Origin: Pseudomonas sp. CCC3.1
GTDB taxonomy: Bacteria > Pseudomonadota > Gammaproteobacteria > Pseudomonadales > Pseudomonadaceae
Direction of reading: 5' to 3'
Assembly: GCF_034347405.1 (NCBI RefSeq)
Contig: NZ_CP133778.1
Location: 558,001-622,000 of the forward strand
Length of the DNA stretch: 64,000 nt
Under the pieces are notes generated by a model, which was not told where the DNA came from, searched no databases, and worked only from the letters and a program-made list of their open reading frames with translations. The position numbers and the translations under genes are program-made. The number at the start of each line of letters is the position of its first letter. Within the stretch, counting starts at the first letter, position 1. This document shows, piece after piece, positions 7,693-16,696 of this stretch.

Positions 7693-8841
7693 ATGATTGC
7701 AACGACTGGCAAAACTAACCTGTTGGGTCTGACTCAGCCGGAAATGGAGAAATTCTTCGACTCAATCGGGGAGAAGCGTTTCCGTGCCGGTCAGGTCATG
7801 AAGTGGATTCACCACTTTGGCGTCGATGATTTCGACGCCATGACTAACGTCAGCAAAGCCTTGCGCGACAAGCTCAAGGCTATTGCTGAGGTTCGTGGAC
7901 CTGAAGTCGTCAGCGAGGACATCTCCAGCGATGGCACCCGTAAGTGGGTGGTACGCGTTGAATCCGGCAGCTGCGTCGAGACCGTTTATATTCCCCAGGG
8001 CAAACGAGGCACTTTGTGCGTTTCGTCCCAGGCGGGCTGTGCCCTGGATTGCAGTTTCTGCTCCACCGGCAAGCAAGGCTTCAATAGCAACCTCACCGCC
8101 GCCGAAGTCATTGGCCAGGTGTGGATTGCCAACAAATCCTTTGGCAGCGTCCCGGCGACCGTCGACCGTGCCATCACCAACGTGGTGATGATGGGCATGG
8201 GTGAGCCGCTGCTGAACTTTGACAACGTCATCGCTGCCATGCATCTGATGATGGATGACCTGGGCTATGGCATCTCCAAGCGCCGGGTCACCTTGTCGAC
8301 CTCGGGCGTGGTACCGATGATTGATGAGCTGGCCAAGCACATCGACGTCTCCCTGGCGTTGTCGCTGCACGCACCGAATGACGAGCTGCGCAGTCAATTG
8401 GTGCCGATCAATAAAAAGTACCCGCTCAAAATGCTGCTTGAGTCCTGCCGTCGCTACATGTCGACCCTGGGCGAGAAGCGCGTCTTGACCGTTGAGTACA
8501 CCTTGCTCAAAGACGTCAATGATCACGTCGATCACGCGGTAGAAATGATCGAGTTGCTCAAGGACACCCCGTGCAAGATCAACCTGATTCCGTTTAACCC
8601 GTTCCCGCATTCGGGCTATGAGCGTCCAAGCAACAACGCCATTCGCCGTTTCCAGGAGTTGTTGCAGCAGGCGGGTTATAACGTGACCGTCCGTACGACT
8701 CGCGGTGAAGACATCGACGCGGCGTGTGGGCAGTTGGTAGGTCAGGTCAATGACCGTACTCGCCGTAGCTCGCGTCTTATCGCGGCGCGTGAACTCAATG
8801 CTGAGACTGATCTGGCGCAAAACGCTGCGACTCAGCCCTGA
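7693..8841 (+). CDS. rlmN: Dual-specificity 23S rRNA/tRNA adenine-C2 methyltransferase RlmN
   Basis: RlmN is a radical-SAM enzyme that methylates C2 of A2503 in 23S rRNA and of A37 in some tRNAs. From the ATG at 7693 it has 382 aa; an upstream GTG at 7675 is open but lies within the ribosome site region. The CxxxCxxC cluster motif is C116, C120 and C123, and the mechanistic cysteine C345 is in DIDAACGQL. It lies between ndk and pilW as in other pseudomonads. The C-terminal tail after residue 365 is low in complexity and unremarkable. Confidence 0.96.
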   Translation: MIATTGKTNLLGLTQPEMEKFFDSIGEKRFRAGQVMKWIHHFGVDDFDAMTNVSKALRDKLKAIAEVRGPEVVSEDISSDGTRKWVVRVESGSCVETVYIPQGKRGTLCVSSQAGCALDCSFCSTGKQGFNSNLTAAEVIGQVWIANKSFGSVPATVDRAITNVVMMGMGEPLLNFDNVIAAMHLMMDDLGYGISKRRVTLSTSGVVPMIDELAKHIDVSLALSLHAPNDELRSQLVPINKKYPLKMLLESCRRYMSTLGEKRVLTVEYTLLKDVNDHVDHAVEMIELLKDTPCKINLIPFNPFPHSGYERPSNNAIRRFQELLQQAGYNVTVRTTRGEDIDAACGQLVGQVNDRTRRSSRLIAARELNAETDLAQNAATQP

Positions 8842-8853
8842 GAGAGGAAACCT

Positions 8854-9612
8854 ATGATCTTGCGCGCTGCGCTCTCTGTCGCATTGGTCGGCCTGCTGGC
8901 TGGTTGCGTCTCATCGGGTGGTTCAAACCCGTTGAGCAACGACAAGGGGCGTGAAGAGGCGCGCGAGGCCTATGTCCAATTGGGCCTCGGTTATCTTCAG
9001 CAAGGGATGACCGAGCAGGCCAAAATTCCGCTTGGCAAGGCACTGGAGTTCAACAAGATCGACCCGGACACCAACGCTGCATTGGCCTTGGTGTTTCAGT
9101 CCGAAATGGAACCAGAGCTGGCTGAGCAAGCGTTCAAGACGGCGTTGAGCGGGCGACCGACTGACACGCGAATTCTGAATAACTACGGCAGCTTCCTGTT
9201 TGAGCAACAACGCTATCAGGAGGCTTACGGCCAATTCCAAAAAGCCTCGGCAGACAACCTGTATCCCGAGCGTTCTCGCGTTTACGAGAACCTGGGCATG
9301 ACCTCGCTCAAGCTCGGGCAGCGCGAAGCAGGGCGTCAGCAGCTTGAAAAAGCCTTGCGCCTGAATCGCCATCAGCCCCGTGCACTGCTCGAAATGGCTG
9401 AGTTGTCTTACGAAGACAGGCATTATGTGCTCGCACGCGACTTTTACGATCGTTTTAGCCTGCTTAGCGGGCAAAATGCACGTAGTCTATTGCTCGGTGC
9501 GCGACTGGCGAGTGTTTTCGAAGAGCGCACCCCAACAGCCAACTATGGCCAGCAACTAAAACGACTCTATCCCGGCACGCCGGAATATCAGCAATACCTG
9601 TCGGAGCAATGA
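8854..9612 (+). CDS. pilW: Type IV pilus pilotin lipoprotein PilW/PilF (TPR)
   Basis: This outer-membrane lipoprotein is the pilotin that helps the type IV pilus secretin multimerise. The 252-aa precursor has a lipoprotein signal with the lipobox cysteine in LLAGC (residue 22). About six tetratricopeptide repeats follow, for example ARELAYVQLGLGYLQQG-like helices and the NNYGSFLFEQQRYQEAY pair. The gene is called pilF in P. aeruginosa and pilW elsewhere. Its stop overlaps the rodZ start, so translation is coupled. Confidence 0.9.
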   Translation: MILRAALSVALVGLLAGCVSSGGSNPLSNDKGREEAREAYVQLGLGYLQQGMTEQAKIPLGKALEFNKIDPDTNAALALVFQSEMEPELAEQAFKTALSGRPTDTRILNNYGSFLFEQQRYQEAYGQFQKASADNLYPERSRVYENLGMTSLKLGQREAGRQQLEKALRLNRHQPRALLEMAELSYEDRHYVLARDFYDRFSLLSGQNARSLLLGARLASVFEERTPTANYGQQLKRLYPGTPEYQQYLSEQ

Positions 9613-10604
9613 TGAAAGCGGCGCAACCCGAAGTTCTAGCAGCGACTCGTGGCAATCCCGGTGAGACCCTGCGTCAGGCCCGTGAGAGCAATGGATGGAC
9701 CCTGGCTGAAGTCGCCCTGAAACTCAATCTCACGGCCAGTTCCTTGAGCAATCTTGAGGCGGGAGCGTTCGACAAACTGCCAGGTCATACCTTTGCGCGC
9801 GGCTATATACGTGCCTATGCCAAATTGCTGGGCATGGACCAAGCCAGCCTGGTACACGAATTCGACCTGATCACCGGCACCGATGCTCACGGCAGTAACG
9901 TACACAGTCTTGGTCGTATTGAAGAGCCCGTGCGCGTATCGCACACCATTTTGCGTGTTGTCAGTTTGTTGCTGCTGCTGGCCGTGATTGGCGGCGGTTT
10001 TTTCTGGTGGCAGGACCAAACGTCCATGCGCGCCAAGGACCTGATCGGCTTGGCTCCGGAGCACGTTGAAGTTGAAGGCGCTGACGGCAAGACTCAGATC
10101 CATCCGCTCGACGAGCCGGAAGATCAGGCGGTTGCGCAATCCAAGGTAGAAGACGAAGCGGCTGCGCAACCTGAGCCGGAGCAAGCGGGCAGCACCGCGC
10201 TGGCATTACCGGCAGCCCCTGCAACCCCATCAGTTGCGCCTGCGGCCTTGGTTCCAGCGCCAGCCGTTGTGCCCCGTTCGGTTGTCCCGGCTGCCGCAAC
10301 GTCAACGGCCCCTGTTGCAGCCCCTGTTGCTCCGGCTGCTGCCAGCGCGGAACCGGTTGCGGGCGCAGGCAAGGTCAATATCAACTACACCGCCGATTGC
10401 TGGACTCAAGTCACCGATGGCGCCGGCAAGGTGCTGTTTGGTGGTCTGAAGCGCAAGGGCGAAACGCTTGATGTGAGCGGCAAGGCTCCACTCAGCCTGC
10501 GCCTGGGCTATGCCCGTGGCGCACAGGTGACCTACAACGGTCAGGCTGTGGATGTGGCTCCTTTCACCAGTGGCGAGACTGCTCGCCTGAAGTTAGGTCA
10601 ATAA
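9612..10604 (+). CDS. rodZ: Cytoskeletal cell-shape protein RodZ
   Basis: RodZ links the MreB filament to the elongation machinery at the inner membrane. The 330-aa protein has a cytoplasmic helix-turn-helix of the Xre type (about residues 15-80), a single membrane segment near 115-135 followed by WWQDQ, and a long periplasmic part. The middle of the periplasmic part (about 190-255) is a low-complexity Ala/Pro/Val linker; the end is the beta-rich DUF4115-like domain (NYTADCWTQVTD onward). ATG codons at 9609 and 9612 are both possible. It overlaps the pilW stop and is followed after three bases by ispG. Confidence 0.93.
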   Translation: MKAAQPEVLAATRGNPGETLRQARESNGWTLAEVALKLNLTASSLSNLEAGAFDKLPGHTFARGYIRAYAKLLGMDQASLVHEFDLITGTDAHGSNVHSLGRIEEPVRVSHTILRVVSLLLLLAVIGGGFFWWQDQTSMRAKDLIGLAPEHVEVEGADGKTQIHPLDEPEDQAVAQSKVEDEAAAQPEPEQAGSTALALPAAPATPSVAPAALVPAPAVVPRSVVPAAATSTAPVAAPVAPAAASAEPVAGAGKVNINYTADCWTQVTDGAGKVLFGGLKRKGETLDVSGKAPLSLRLGYARGAQVTYNGQAVDVAPFTSGETARLKLGQ

Positions 10605-10607
10605 GTC

Positions 10608-11717
10608 ATGCACGGCGAATCACCAATTAAACGTCGCGAATCGCGCAAAATCTGGGTTGGCTCCGTGCCGGTAGGTGGCGACGCCCCTATTGCAGTACAG
10701 AGCATGACCAACAGCGACACCAATGATGTCGCTGCCACTGTGGCTCAAATCAATCGTCTGGAAGCCGCTGGCGTCGACATCGTTCGCGTTTCCGTCCCGG
10801 ACATGGACGCGGCAGAAGCCTTTGGTCGCATCAAACAACTGGTTAAAGTGCCACTGGTCGCTGACATCCACTTCGATTACCGCATTGCCTTGCGCGTTGC
10901 AGAGTTGGGTGTCGACTGCCTGCGGATCAACCCGGGCAACATTGGTCGTGAAGACCGTGTTCGTGCTGTGGTTGATGCTGCACGTGATCGCGGTATTCCG
11001 ATCCGGATCGGTGTGAACGCCGGTTCGCTTGAAAAAGACCTGCAAAAAAAATATGGCGAGCCGACACCTGCCGCGCTGGTTGAGTCTGCACTGCGCCACG
11101 TAGAGCACCTGGAACGCCTGAATTTCAAGGACTTCAAGGTCAGCGTGAAGGCCTCTGACGTGTTCATGGCCGTTGAAGCCTACCGCTTGCTGGCCAAGGA
11201 AATCGTCCAGCCACTGCATTTGGGCATCACCGAAGCCGGTGGTTTGCGCTCGGGCACAGTGAAATCTGCCGTGGGCCTAGGTATGCTGCTTGCCGAAGGG
11301 ATTGGCGATACTATTCGCATCTCGTTGGCGGCAGACCCAGTAGAGGAAGTAAAAGTCGGTTACGACATCCTCAAGTCCCTGCACCTGCGTTCGCGAGGCA
11401 TCAACTTTATTGCGTGCCCAAGCTGCTCCCGGCAGAACTTCGACGTGGTGAAAACCATGAACGAGCTGGAAGTGCGGCTTGAAGACTTGCTGGTGCCGCT
11501 GGATGTGGCGGTGATTGGTTGCGTGGTCAACGGACCCGGCGAAGCCAAAGAGGCCCATGTGGGCTTGACCGGTGGTACGCCTAACCTGATTTACATCGAC
11601 GGCAAGCCGTCGCAAAAGTTGACGAATGAAAACCTGGTGGACCAGCTTGAAAAGCTGATCCGGCAGAAGGCGGCCGACAAGGTCGAAGCTGACGCAGCAG
11701 TCATCGCGCGCGGCTAA
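10608..11717 (+). CDS. ispG: 4-hydroxy-3-methylbut-2-enyl-diphosphate synthase
   Basis: IspG carries out the penultimate step of the MEP isoprenoid pathway, reducing MEcPP to HMBPP. The 369-aa protein combines an N-terminal TIM barrel with a C-terminal [4Fe-4S] domain. The cluster ligands are C270, C273 and C305, with the fourth ligand E312 in GPGEA. The enzyme needs clusters of the type made by the ISC operon at the start of the window. It lies three bases after rodZ and 22 bases before hisS, a conserved arrangement. Confidence 0.97.
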   Translation: MHGESPIKRRESRKIWVGSVPVGGDAPIAVQSMTNSDTNDVAATVAQINRLEAAGVDIVRVSVPDMDAAEAFGRIKQLVKVPLVADIHFDYRIALRVAELGVDCLRINPGNIGREDRVRAVVDAARDRGIPIRIGVNAGSLEKDLQKKYGEPTPAALVESALRHVEHLERLNFKDFKVSVKASDVFMAVEAYRLLAKEIVQPLHLGITEAGGLRSGTVKSAVGLGMLLAEGIGDTIRISLAADPVEEVKVGYDILKSLHLRSRGINFIACPSCSRQNFDVVKTMNELEVRLEDLLVPLDVAVIGCVVNGPGEAKEAHVGLTGGTPNLIYIDGKPSQKLTNENLVDQLEKLIRQKAADKVEADAAVIARG

Positions 11718-11739
11718 CCAAACGAATAAAGGATTTTTT

Positions 11740-13029
11740 GTGAGCAAGTCTTTGCAAGCCATTCGTGGCATGAACGACATCCTGCCTGAGCAGACGCCGC
11801 TGTGGCGCTACTTCGAGGGTAAGGTCTCGCGTTTGCTGGATAACTACGGTTACAAGCAAATCCGCATGCCGATCGTTGAGTTCACCGAGCTGTTTAAACG
11901 CTCGATTGGTGAAGTCACCGACATCGTCGAAAAAGAGATGTACACCTTCGAAGACCGCAACGGTGACTCGCTGACGTTGCGTCCAGAGGGCACTGCTGCG
12001 TGCGTGCGTGCTGTGCTTGAGCACGGCATCACCGGCGCAGGCCAGGTGCAGAAATTGTGGTACATCGGCCCGATGTTCCGCCACGAACGCCCTCAGAAAG
12101 GCCGTTATCGCCAGTTCCATCAGATTGGGGTTGAAGTGTTCAACCTTGATGGGCCGGACATCGACGCCGAACTGATCGTGCTGACCTGGCGTCTGTGGGG
12201 CGAGTTGGGCATCCGTGATGCGGTCAAGCTCGAACTCAACAGCCTGGGGACCAGCGAAGCCCGTGCCCGCTACCGTGCAGCATTGGTCGACTACCTGTCC
12301 TCGCGTTTGAGCGAGCTTGACGAAGACAGCCAGCGTCGTTTGAAATCCAACCCGCTGCGGGTTCTCGACACCAAAAATGCTGGCACGCAAGCCGTGCTGG
12401 TTGATGCGCCGAAGCTGGTCGATTACCTCGACGAAGAATCGCGCGTGCACTTCGAAGGCCTCAAGGCGCGTCTCGATGCTGCCGGTATTCCTTACGTCAT
12501 CAACCCCAAGCTGGTTCGCGGGCTCGATTACTACAGCAAAACCGTCTTTGAGTGGGTCACCGACAAACTCGGCGCTCAAGGCACCGTGTGTGCGGGTGGT
12601 CGCTACGACGGTCTGGTTGAACAAATGGGTGGCAAGCCGACTGCGGGTGTTGGCTTTGCAATGGGCATCGAGCGTCTGATTCTGCTGCTCGAAACCCTGG
12701 AACAAGTGCCTGAAGAAATCGCGCGTCAGGTGGATGTTTACCTGTGTGCGTTCGGTGAGGCCGCTGAACTGGCCGCTTTAACGCTAAGCGAGCGTGTTCG
12801 CGATCAGTTGCCGAACCTGCGTCTGCAAATCAACGCGGGCGCTGGCAGCTTCAAAAGCCAGTTCAAAAAGGCTGACAAGAGCGGCGCGCTGTATGCGCTG
12901 ATTCTGGGTGACGACGAAATGGCCCAGCAAGTGGTAGGTGTCAAACCGCTGCGTGGCCAGGGCGAACAACAAACTATTGCCTGGGATGCTCTTTCCGAGC
13001 ACTTGGCCACCTGCGTCGTGCAGGGTTGA
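11740..13029 (+). CDS. hisS: Histidyl-tRNA synthetase
   Basis: HisS charges tRNA-His. The 429-aa class II synthetase starts at a GTG with AAAGGA upstream. Motif 2 is seen in WYIGPMFRHERPQKGRYRQ-type sequence, the two histidine-specific motifs in LVRGLDYYSKTVFEW and AGGRYDGL, and an anticodon-binding domain spans the last 100 residues. It is followed by yfgM, whose start lies 40 bases downstream. Confidence 0.97.
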   Translation: MSKSLQAIRGMNDILPEQTPLWRYFEGKVSRLLDNYGYKQIRMPIVEFTELFKRSIGEVTDIVEKEMYTFEDRNGDSLTLRPEGTAACVRAVLEHGITGAGQVQKLWYIGPMFRHERPQKGRYRQFHQIGVEVFNLDGPDIDAELIVLTWRLWGELGIRDAVKLELNSLGTSEARARYRAALVDYLSSRLSELDEDSQRRLKSNPLRVLDTKNAGTQAVLVDAPKLVDYLDEESRVHFEGLKARLDAAGIPYVINPKLVRGLDYYSKTVFEWVTDKLGAQGTVCAGGRYDGLVEQMGGKPTAGVGFAMGIERLILLLETLEQVPEEIARQVDVYLCAFGEAAELAALTLSERVRDQLPNLRLQINAGAGSFKSQFKKADKSGALYALILGDDEMAQQVVGVKPLRGQGEQQTIAWDALSEHLATCVVQG

Positions 13030-13069
13030 AGCTGTAAAACAGCCGATTTATCGAATAAGGAGTGTTGGG

Positions 13070-13711
13070 GTGTCGAGTAACGAAGATGATCAGCTGGGCG
13101 AGTTGAAAGACTGGTGGCAGCGCAACGGCAAACCCCTGGTCACTGGCGGCTTGCTGGCGCTGGTGGTGGTGTTCGGCTGGCAGGCTTGGCACAAATATCA
13201 GAGCAATCAGTCGCAGGGTGCGTCGATTCTCTACCAACAATTGCTTGAAACCGCGCTGACGCCCAATGGGCAGCCAGATGCGGGCCGTGTGGCCGACTTG
13301 GCCAACAAGCTGAAAAGCGAATACGGCGGTTCGGCCTACGCACAATTTGGCGGTCTGTTTGTGGCTAAAGTGGCCGTAGACACTGGCAAGCTGGATGATG
13401 CGGCCACCGAGCTCAAGGCAATTGTCGACAAGCCGGCTAACCCAACCTTGGGTGAAGTGGCGCGTCAGCGTCTGGCCCAGGTTCTGGCAGCACAAGGCAA
13501 GGTGGATGACGCCTTGAAGCTGCTCGAAGGTGACTCGGACAAAGCATTCCTGGCTGGCCGTGAAGAACTGAAAGGCGATCTGCTGGTTCAGCAGGGTCGT
13601 GCTGATGACGCACGTGTAGCCTACGAAAAAGCCAAGGCTGCACTGTCGGATGAAGCAGCGGTCGGTGGCTTACAAATCAAGCTTGATGACTTGGCCAAAG
13701 GGGATGCGTGA
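13070..13711 (+). CDS. yfgM: YfgM-like membrane-anchored TPR protein
   Basis: YfgM is a single-pass inner-membrane protein associated with the SecYEG translocon and periplasmic chaperones. From the GTG at 13070, with AAGGAG seven bases upstream, it has 213 aa; the open frame extends back into hisS but has no ribosome site there. Residues 1-22 are cytoplasmic, a membrane helix runs about 23-43 (LVTGGLLALVVVFGW), and the rest is TPR-like (for example GEVARQRLAQVLAAQGKVDDA). It precedes bamB directly, as in E. coli. Confidence 0.88.
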   Translation: MSSNEDDQLGELKDWWQRNGKPLVTGGLLALVVVFGWQAWHKYQSNQSQGASILYQQLLETALTPNGQPDAGRVADLANKLKSEYGGSAYAQFGGLFVAKVAVDTGKLDDAATELKAIVDKPANPTLGEVARQRLAQVLAAQGKVDDALKLLEGDSDKAFLAGREELKGDLLVQQGRADDARVAYEKAKAALSDEAAVGGLQIKLDDLAKGDA

Positions 13712-13715
13712 AGTG

Positions 13716-14855
13716 ATGCGTTGGAAACATGCGGCATTGCTGGCTCTGGTCGTTTTGGCCGCGGGTTGCAGCAGCAACAGCAAAAAAGAACTTCCACCCG
13801 CTGAGCTGACTGACTTCAAAGAAGAAGTCGTTCTGCAAAAGCAGTGGGATCGTTCGATCGGTGACGGTCAGGGTAAAACCTACAACATGCTGACTCCAGC
13901 GGTTGAAGGTAATACCATTTACGCCGCTGACGTGAACGGTATCGTGATGTCTCTGGACCGTATGAACGGCGACGTTCAGTGGAAGAAAGACCTCGAACTG
14001 CCTGTTTCCGGTGCAATCGGCGTTGGCTACGGTCTGGTCATGCTCGGCACCTTGCAAGGTGACGTGATTGCCCTGGACGCCAGCACTGGCGAACAAAAGT
14101 GGCGCGCTCGCGTTAACAGCGAAGTGCTTGCACCACCCGCCACCAACGGCGACATCGTTGTGGTTCAGACCCAGGATGACCATCTTGTGGGCCTGGATGC
14201 CTCGACCGGCGACCAGCGCTGGATCTACGACAGCACGCCAGGTGTTTTGACCTTGCGGGGTACCAGCGCGCCGCTGGTGACCAATCATCTGGCAATTGCA
14301 GGTCTTTCGACCGGTAAAGTAGTTGCCCTTGATACTCAAAACGGCGTGCCCGTGTGGGAGCAACGCGTTGCTATCCCGCAAGGCCGCTCGGAACTGGAGC
14401 GTATCGTCGATATCGACGGCGGTCTGCTTCTGTCCGGTGGCACCCTGTATGTCGCCAGCTATCAGGGCCGCATGGCGGCACTGGAGCTGGAAAGCGGTCG
14501 CGTGCTCTGGCAGCGTGATGCTTCCAGCTATGCAGGTGTCGCCCAAGGTTTTGGCAACGTCTACATCAGCCTGGCGTCGGGCACTGTAGAAGGCGTTGAC
14601 GAACGTTCGACCACCGTACTGTGGAACAATGAAGCGCTGGCTCGCCGCCAATTGTCGGCTCCAGAAGTTTTCTCCAGCTATGTGGCAGTCGGTGACATGG
14701 AAGGCTATCTGCACCTGTTGAGCCAGGTCGATGGTCGTTTCGTAGGCCGTACTCGCATTGACAGTGATGGTCTTCGGGCACGTCCGCTGGTGGTCGGTGA
14801 CATGATTTACGTGTTTGGTAACAGCGGCAAACTGGAAGCCCTGACCATTCGCTAA
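13716..14855 (+). CDS. bamB: Outer-membrane assembly lipoprotein BamB
   Basis: BamB is the beta-propeller lipoprotein of the BAM complex that inserts outer-membrane proteins. From ATG 13716 the precursor is 379 aa; an ATG at 13704 overlapping the yfgM stop is an alternative and adds four residues. A lipoprotein signal ends in LAAGC. The mature part shows repeated propeller blades of the PQQ-like type, such as VMSLDRMNGDVQWKKD and LVGLDASTGDQRWIYD. A terminator hairpin follows at 14939. Confidence 0.94.
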   Translation: MRWKHAALLALVVLAAGCSSNSKKELPPAELTDFKEEVVLQKQWDRSIGDGQGKTYNMLTPAVEGNTIYAADVNGIVMSLDRMNGDVQWKKDLELPVSGAIGVGYGLVMLGTLQGDVIALDASTGEQKWRARVNSEVLAPPATNGDIVVVQTQDDHLVGLDASTGDQRWIYDSTPGVLTLRGTSAPLVTNHLAIAGLSTGKVVALDTQNGVPVWEQRVAIPQGRSELERIVDIDGGLLLSGGTLYVASYQGRMAALELESGRVLWQRDASSYAGVAQGFGNVYISLASGTVEGVDERSTTVLWNNEALARRQLSAPEVFSSYVAVGDMEGYLHLLSQVDGRFVGRTRIDSDGLRARPLVVGDMIYVFGNSGKLEALTIR

Positions 14856-14867
14856 GGCGTCTATGCT

Positions 14868-14885
14868 TGAGACTCTAGAGTCTCA
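14868..14885. repeat. 18-bp perfect palindrome downstream of bamB
   Basis: TGAGACTCTAGAGTCTCA reads identically on both strands and lies 12 bases after the bamB stop. It has no loop, so a protein-binding site is as likely as an RNA hairpin. No function is known to me. Confidence 0.6.
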
Positions 14886-14938
14886 GGCAGCCTTGCTCTG
14901 GCAAGGTTTGCGGCACATCTGTGCTGTTCCGAACTCTG

Positions 14939-14968
14939 GCCGCTGCCTTGCAGCGGCTTTTGTATTTT
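14939..14968 (+). terminator. Rho-independent terminator after bamB
   Basis: GCCGCTG and CAGCGGC form a 7-bp stem around CCTTG, followed by TTTTGTATTTT. It would end the pilW-bamB transcript 26 bases before the der start, so der probably has its own promoter or depends on read-through. Confidence 0.75.
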
Positions 14969-14993
14969 CTGAAATAACGAAGTGGAGAGCCGC

Positions 14994-16463
14994 ATGGTTC
15001 CCGTAATCGCCCTGGTGGGCCGACCAAACGTCGGCAAGTCCACCTTGTTCAACCGCCTGACCAGGACTCGCGACGCCATCGTCGGCGACTTGTCCGGTCT
15101 GACCCGTGATCGCCAATACGGTGAGGCCAAGTGGCAAGGGCGTTCCTACATTCTGGTCGACACCGGCGGTATCTCCGGTGACGAGCACGGTATGGACGAA
15201 AAAATGGCCGAGCAGTCACTGCTGGCCATCGAAGAAGCTGATGTCGTTCTGTTCCTGGTAGATGCAAAAGCAGGTTTCACAGCCGCTGACCAGATGATCG
15301 GCGAGCACCTTCGCAAGCGTAACAAGCGTTCTTATGTGGTGGCTAACAAGGTCGATAACATCGACCCGGACATGGCTCGCGCCGAGTTCGCACCGTTGGG
15401 CATGGGCGACGCGATTCCAATCGCTGGTGCGCATGGTCGCGGTATCACGCAACTGCTGGAAATTGCCCTGAGCAACTTCCCGCGTGACGAAGAAGAGCCA
15501 GAAGACGGCGAAGAAGAAATCGTTCTTGAGGGTGAGGAAGCCAAGCGCATTCCTGGCCCAAGCGAAAAAGATGGTATCAAGATCGCCATCATCGGTCGCC
15601 CTAACGTCGGTAAATCGACGCTGGTCAACCGCATGCTCGGTGAAGACCGCGTCATTGTGTATGACCAGCCCGGCACCACGCGCGACAGTATCTACATCCC
15701 GTTCGAGCGTAACGACGAGAAGTACACGCTGATCGACACCGCCGGTGTGCGCAAGCGCGGCAAGATTCACGAAGAAGTCGAAAAATTCTCCGTGGTCAAA
15801 ACCCTGCAAGCGATCAAAGACGCCAACGTGGTGATCTTTGTGATGGACGCCCGTGAAGGCGTGGTTGATCACGACCTCAACCTGTTGGGCTTTGCGCTGG
15901 AGGCCGGTCGTGCTCTGGTTATCGCGATCAACAAGTGGGACGGCATGACCCCAAGCGAGCGCGAGTTCGTGAAGGTCGAATTGACCCGCCGCCTGTTCTT
16001 CGTCGACTTCGCGGATATTCACTTCATCTCGGCCTTGCACGGCACGGGTGTCGGTAACTTGTACCAATCGGTGCAGAACTCCTTCAAGTCTGCGGTTACC
16101 CGCTGGCCAACCAACCGTCTGACCCAGATCCTGGAAGACGCTGTCAGCGAGCACGCGCCGCCGATGGTGAACAGCCGCCGGATCAAGCTGCGTTATGCCC
16201 ACTTGGGCGGTGCTAACCCGCCGATCATCGTGATCCACGGTAACCAGGTTGAGAAGGTTCCGAAGTCTTACGTCCGTTATCTCGAAAACACCTACCGTCG
16301 TGTCTTGAAATTGGTCGGTACACCGATCCGCATCGAGTTCAAAGGTGGCGAGAACCCGTACGAAGCCAACAAGAACTCGTTGACCGACCGTCAGGTCAAC
16401 AAGAAGCGTCGCATGATGTCGCACCACAAAAAAGCGGACAAGAAGCGTAGAGACAAGCGCTAA
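14994..16463 (+). CDS. der: Ribosome-assembly GTPase Der (EngA)
   Basis: Der is an essential GTPase with two tandem G domains that acts in 50S subunit maturation. The start at 14994 gives 489 aa beginning MVPVIALVGRPNVGKS; the GTG at 14982 lies in the GTGGAGAG ribosome site. Both G1 loops are visible (GRPNVGKST near residues 9 and 205). The G3 and G4 motifs (DTGG, NKVD; DTAG, NKWD) are present too. A C-terminal KH-like domain is followed by a basic tail rich in Lys and Arg. The acidic linker EEEPEDGEEEIVLEG separates the G domains. Confidence 0.97.
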   Translation: MVPVIALVGRPNVGKSTLFNRLTRTRDAIVGDLSGLTRDRQYGEAKWQGRSYILVDTGGISGDEHGMDEKMAEQSLLAIEEADVVLFLVDAKAGFTAADQMIGEHLRKRNKRSYVVANKVDNIDPDMARAEFAPLGMGDAIPIAGAHGRGITQLLEIALSNFPRDEEEPEDGEEEIVLEGEEAKRIPGPSEKDGIKIAIIGRPNVGKSTLVNRMLGEDRVIVYDQPGTTRDSIYIPFERNDEKYTLIDTAGVRKRGKIHEEVEKFSVVKTLQAIKDANVVIFVMDAREGVVDHDLNLLGFALEAGRALVIAINKWDGMTPSEREFVKVELTRRLFFVDFADIHFISALHGTGVGNLYQSVQNSFKSAVTRWPTNRLTQILEDAVSEHAPPMVNSRRIKLRYAHLGGANPPIIVIHGNQVEKVPKSYVRYLENTYRRVLKLVGTPIRIEFKGGENPYEANKNSLTDRQVNKKRRMMSHHKKADKKRRDKR

Positions 16464-16500
16464 CGCGCTGAAGAGGGTTCCTTTGGGGGAATGCTGCTTG

Positions 16501-16567
16501 TGTAGGAGCGAGCTTGTCTCGCGATCTTTTGAACGTTGAAAGATCGCGAGGCGAGCTCGCTCCTACA
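16501..16567. repeat. Family A REP pair (copy 1)
   Basis: A near-perfect inverted repeat opens TGTAGGAGCGAGCTTG and closes with its complement CTCGCTCCTACA, with GATCTTTT/AAAGATC in the centre. Six such units occur in the window. This one lies in the 233-base der-aminotransferase gap; it differs in reading GTCTCGCGA on the left arm and GGCGAGCTC on the right. Confidence 0.9.
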
Positions 16568-16696
16568 GTTCAGATTGCAGGTGTCTGCACTGACTGGCAT
16601 CACACCTTTAGGAGCCCTTTTTCGTGTCTGGCGTTTGGGCTATTCTCGCTAGGTCCTGCGCCGTAGTCAGAGCCGGGAACTCAACAGGGAACGGCT

